From Polaromonas sp. (GTDB lineage: Bacteria > Pseudomonadota > Gammaproteobacteria > Burkholderiales > Burkholderiaceae_C), in contig JAUXPP010000116.1 of NCBI GenBank assembly GCA_030683705.1, positions 1 to 33,249 on the forward strand: a DNA stretch of 33,249 nt, read 5' to 3'. Each line of letters begins with the position of its first letter. Position 1 is the first letter of the stretch. Shown one piece after another: positions 31,151 through 33,249 of this stretch. Under the pieces are notes generated by a model. The model was given only the letters and a program-made list of their open reading frames with translations. It ran no database searches and was not told the origin of the DNA. A program made the position numbers and the translations under genes.

Positions 31151-33249
31151 TCAGGCAGCGCCTGGTCCCGCCGCCGGAAACGGCAAAACGTTGTCGGCGC
31201 CCGGCGCGCCGAAGGCCTGCGCCTTGAGCACGTGCAACTGGTCGCGCACCTTGGCCGCCTTCTCGAACTCCAGGTTTTTGGCGTGTTCGACCATCAGTTT
31301 TTCAAGGCGCTTGATCTCGCGCGCGATGTCTTTTTCGCTCATGTCCTCGACCAGCGCCTTCTGCAGTTCCAGCTTCTCGGCTTCCTTGCCGGACTTTTCG
31401 CTGTAAACCCCGTCGATCAGGTCCTTGATGCGCTTGACGATGCTCTTCGGGGTGATGCCGTGCTCGAGGTTGAAGGCAATCTGCTTGTTGCGGCGGCGCT
31501 CGGTCTCGTCCATGGCCTTTTTCATGGAGTCGGTGATGCGGTCGGCATACAGGATGGCGCGGCCGTTCAGGTTGCGGGCGGCCCGGCCTATGGTCTGGAT
31601 CAGGCTGCGTTCGGCGCGCAAAAAGCCCTCCTTGTCGGCATCGAGAATCGCCACCAGGCTGACCTCGGGAATGTCCAGGCCTTCCCGCAGCAAGTTGATG
31701 CCGACCAGCACGTCGAAGGCGCCCAGGCGCAGGTCACGCAGGATCTCCACACGCTCGACCGTGTCCACGTCGCTGTGCAGGTAACGCACCTTGACGCCGT
31801 TGTCGGTCAGGTAGTCGGTCAACTGCTCGGCCATGCGTTTGGTCAGGGTGGTGATCAGCACGCGTTCGTTCTTGTCGACACGGATGCGGATCTCCTGCAA
31901 CACGTCGTCAACCTGGTGGGTGGCCGGCCGCACCTCGACCTCGGGATCGACCAGCCCGGTGGGGCGCACCACCTGCTCGACCACCTTGCCGGCATGCTGC
32001 TGCTCGTAGGCAGCGGGCGTCGCCGAGACAAAAATCGCCTGGCGCATCTTGGATTCGAACTCCTCGAACTTCAGCGGCCGGTTGTCCAGCGCGCTCGGCA
32101 GGCGAAAGCCGTATTCGACCAGCGTGGTCTTGCGCGCACGGTCGCCGTTGTACATGGCGTTGAGCTGGCCGATCATGACGTGGCTCTCGTCGAGGAACAT
32201 CACCGCATCCTTGGGCAGGTAGTCGCACAGCGTCGAGGGCGGCGAGCCCGGCGGCGCGCCGCTGAGGTGGCGGGTGTAGTTCTCGATGCCCTTGCAGTGG
32301 CCGATCTCGCTGAGCATTTCGAGGTCGAAACGCGTGCGCTGCTCGATGCGTTGTGCCTCCACCAGCTTGCCGTCGCCGACAAACTGCTTCACGCGCTCGG
32401 ACAGCTCGAGCTTGATGGTTTCGACGGCGGCCATGACCTTGTCGCGCGGCGTCACGTAATGGCTTTTCGGGTAGACCACAAAGCGCGGCACCTTCTGGCG
32501 GATGCGGCCGGTCAGCGGGTCGAACAGCGACAGCGTCTCGATCTCGTCGTCGAACAGTTCGATGCGGATCGCCAACTCGGAATGTTCGGCCGGGAACACG
32601 TCGATCACGTCGCCGCGCACGCGGAAGGTGCCGCGCGCGAAGTCCTGGTCATTGCGCGCGTACTGCATGCGGATCAGGCGCGAGATCACGTCGCGCTGGT
32701 TCAGCTTGTCGCCGGTGCGCGCGATGAACCGCATCTGGGTGTAGTCCTCGGGCGCTCCTATGCCGTAAATCGCGCTGACCGTGGCCACGATGATGGTGTC
32801 GCGCCGCTCCAGCACGCTTTTGGTCGCCGACAGCCGCATCTGCTCGATGTGCTCGTTGATCGCCGAGTCCTTTTCGATGAACAGGTCGCGCTGCGGCACA
32901 TAGGCCTCGGGCTGGTAGTAGTCGTAATAGCTGACGAAATATTCGACCGCATTTTTCGGGAAAAACTCGCGGAACTCGCTGTAGAGCTGCGCCGCCAGCG
33001 TCTTGTTGGGCGCAAACACGATGGCTGGCCGCCCCATCCGGGCGATCACGTTGGCCATGGTGAAGGTTTTACCCGAGCCGGTCACGCCCAGCAGGGTCTG
33101 AAACACCTCACCATCGTTGAGGCCCTCGACCAGTTGCTCAATCGCTACCGGCTGGTCGCCGGCCGGCGGGTAAGGCATGAACAACTCGAACGGCGAGTCC
33201 GGAAAGCGCACAAATTCGCCTGGGGCAGAGGCAGTGCCGGCCTCGGGCA
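31151..33249 (-). CDS. uvrB: Excinuclease ABC subunit UvrB (5' end at window edge)
   Basis: DNA-damage verification helicase of nucleotide excision repair; it receives damage from UvrA and recruits UvrC. The frame is open to the right edge. The last two bases on the coding strand are TG before CCC GAG GCC GGC. If the next base outside is A, the protein starts [20 protein letters not shown], which would put the true start one base beyond the window. A GTG at 33211 is in frame but skips this natural-looking start. Motifs: Walker A GVTGSGKT, the damage-probing beta-hairpin [15 protein letters not shown], motif [12 protein letters not shown], helicase [15 protein letters not shown] and [15 protein letters not shown], then the C-terminal UVR motif that binds UvrC (about the last 50 residues). 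It is divergent from nothing visible here and ends 279 bp before iscR. Confidence 0.95.
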   Translation of the reverse strand, partial: PEAGTASAPGEFVRFPDSPFELFMPYPPAGDQPVAIEQLVEGLNDGEVFQTLLGVTGSGKTFTMANVIARMGRPAIVFAPNKTLAAQLYSEFREFFPKNAVEYFVSYYDYYQPEAYVPQRDLFIEKDSAINEHIEQMRLSATKSVLERRDTIIVATVSAIYGIGAPEDYTQMRFIARTGDKLNQRDVISRLIRMQYARNDQDFARGTFRVRGDVIDVFPAEHSELAIRIELFDDEIETLSLFDPLTGRIRQKVPRFVVYPKSHYVTPRDKVMAAVETIKLELSERVKQFVGDGKLVEAQRIEQRTRFDLEMLSEIGHCKGIENYTRHLSGAPPGSPPSTLCDYLPKDAVMFLDESHVMIGQLNAMYNGDRARKTTLVEYGFRLPSALDNRPLKFEEFESKMRQAIFVSATPAAYEQQHAGKVVEQVVRPTGLVDPEVEVRPATHQVDDVLQEIRIRVDKNERVLITTLTKRMAEQLTDYLTDNGVKVRYLHSDVDTVERVEILRDLRLGAFDVLVGINLLREGLDIPEVSLVAILDADKEGFLRAERSLIQTIGRAARNLNGRAILYADRITDSMKKAMDETERRRNKQIAFNLEHGITPKSIVKRIKDLIDGVYSEKSGKEAEKLELQKALVEDMSEKDIAREIKRLEKLMVEHAKNLEFEKAAKVRDQLHVLKAQAFGAPGADNVLPFPAAGPGAA

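Noticed and set aside
1..33249. CRISPR arrays, insertion sequences, phage genes, defence or toxin-antitoxin systems
   Set aside because: No spaced direct repeats, transposase or integrase motifs, or compositionally foreign islands were found. All substantial genes are core-genome families in conserved order.

Overview
The window reads as chromosomal core genome of a GC-rich betaproteobacterium, most likely Burkholderiales, family Comamonadaceae (a Polaromonas/Rhodoferax/Acidovorax-like organism). This rests on the conserved order rpsB-tsf-pyrH-frr-uppS-cdsA-dxr-rseP-bamA-skp, a complete iscRSUA-hscBA-fdx operon, a PhaR-type polyhydroxybutyrate (PHB) regulator, a short-chain (R)-3-hydroxybutyrate dehydrogenase, and short dispersed hairpin repeats of a kind I associate with Comamonadaceae. 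The family assignment is inference, because no rRNA is present. I see no insertion sequence, prophage, CRISPR array, toxin-antitoxin pair or defence island.

Layout. Positions 1-10202 (minus strand) hold one long translation / isoprenoid / envelope operon, read from rpsB (S2) down to skp, which runs off the left edge. A 346-bp divergent region (10203-10548) carries the rpsB promoter and a structured leader. Positions 10549-13401 (plus) hold dadA and a bifunctional NAD(P)H-hydrate repair gene; its 3' end overlaps that of a convergent yggT-family gene, which follows rnr (13348-16373, minus). tRNA-Leu(CAG) and its terminator lie at 16436-16582. Then come rimO, phaR, tRNA-Val(GAC), relA and an alpha/beta hydrolase (all minus), divergent bdhA (plus), tRNA-Val(CAC) and dnaQ (minus), and an orphan ABC-type solute-binding protein (plus). 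The isc operon fills 25330-31020 (minus) with an IscR-like operator on its promoter. uvrB (minus) ends the window, and its start codon probably lies one base past the right edge.

How the genes work together. The first operon couples ribosome components (S2, EF-Ts, RRF), UMP kinase, undecaprenyl-PP and MEP-pathway isoprenoid synthesis, CDP-diacylglycerol synthesis, site-2 proteolysis and outer-membrane protein assembly (BamA, Skp). The isc operon is a complete housekeeping Fe-S assembly system with feedback regulation. phaR and bdhA point to PHB storage and mobilisation, next to a RelA-type (p)ppGpp synthetase whose hydrolase site looks dead.

What stands out. I do not see a new multi-gene system. 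The most interesting signals are non-coding: (i) a dispersed hairpin repeat present at least three times, plus one partial copy, with three of the four inside open reading frames (nnr, hscB, dadA); (ii) two longer repeat-like blocks placed directly 5' of the dxr and hscB starts inside operons; (iii) an rpsB leader whose 5' end can pair with sequence next to the Shine-Dalgarno site; (iv) a perfect 11-bp hairpin between rpsB and tsf.
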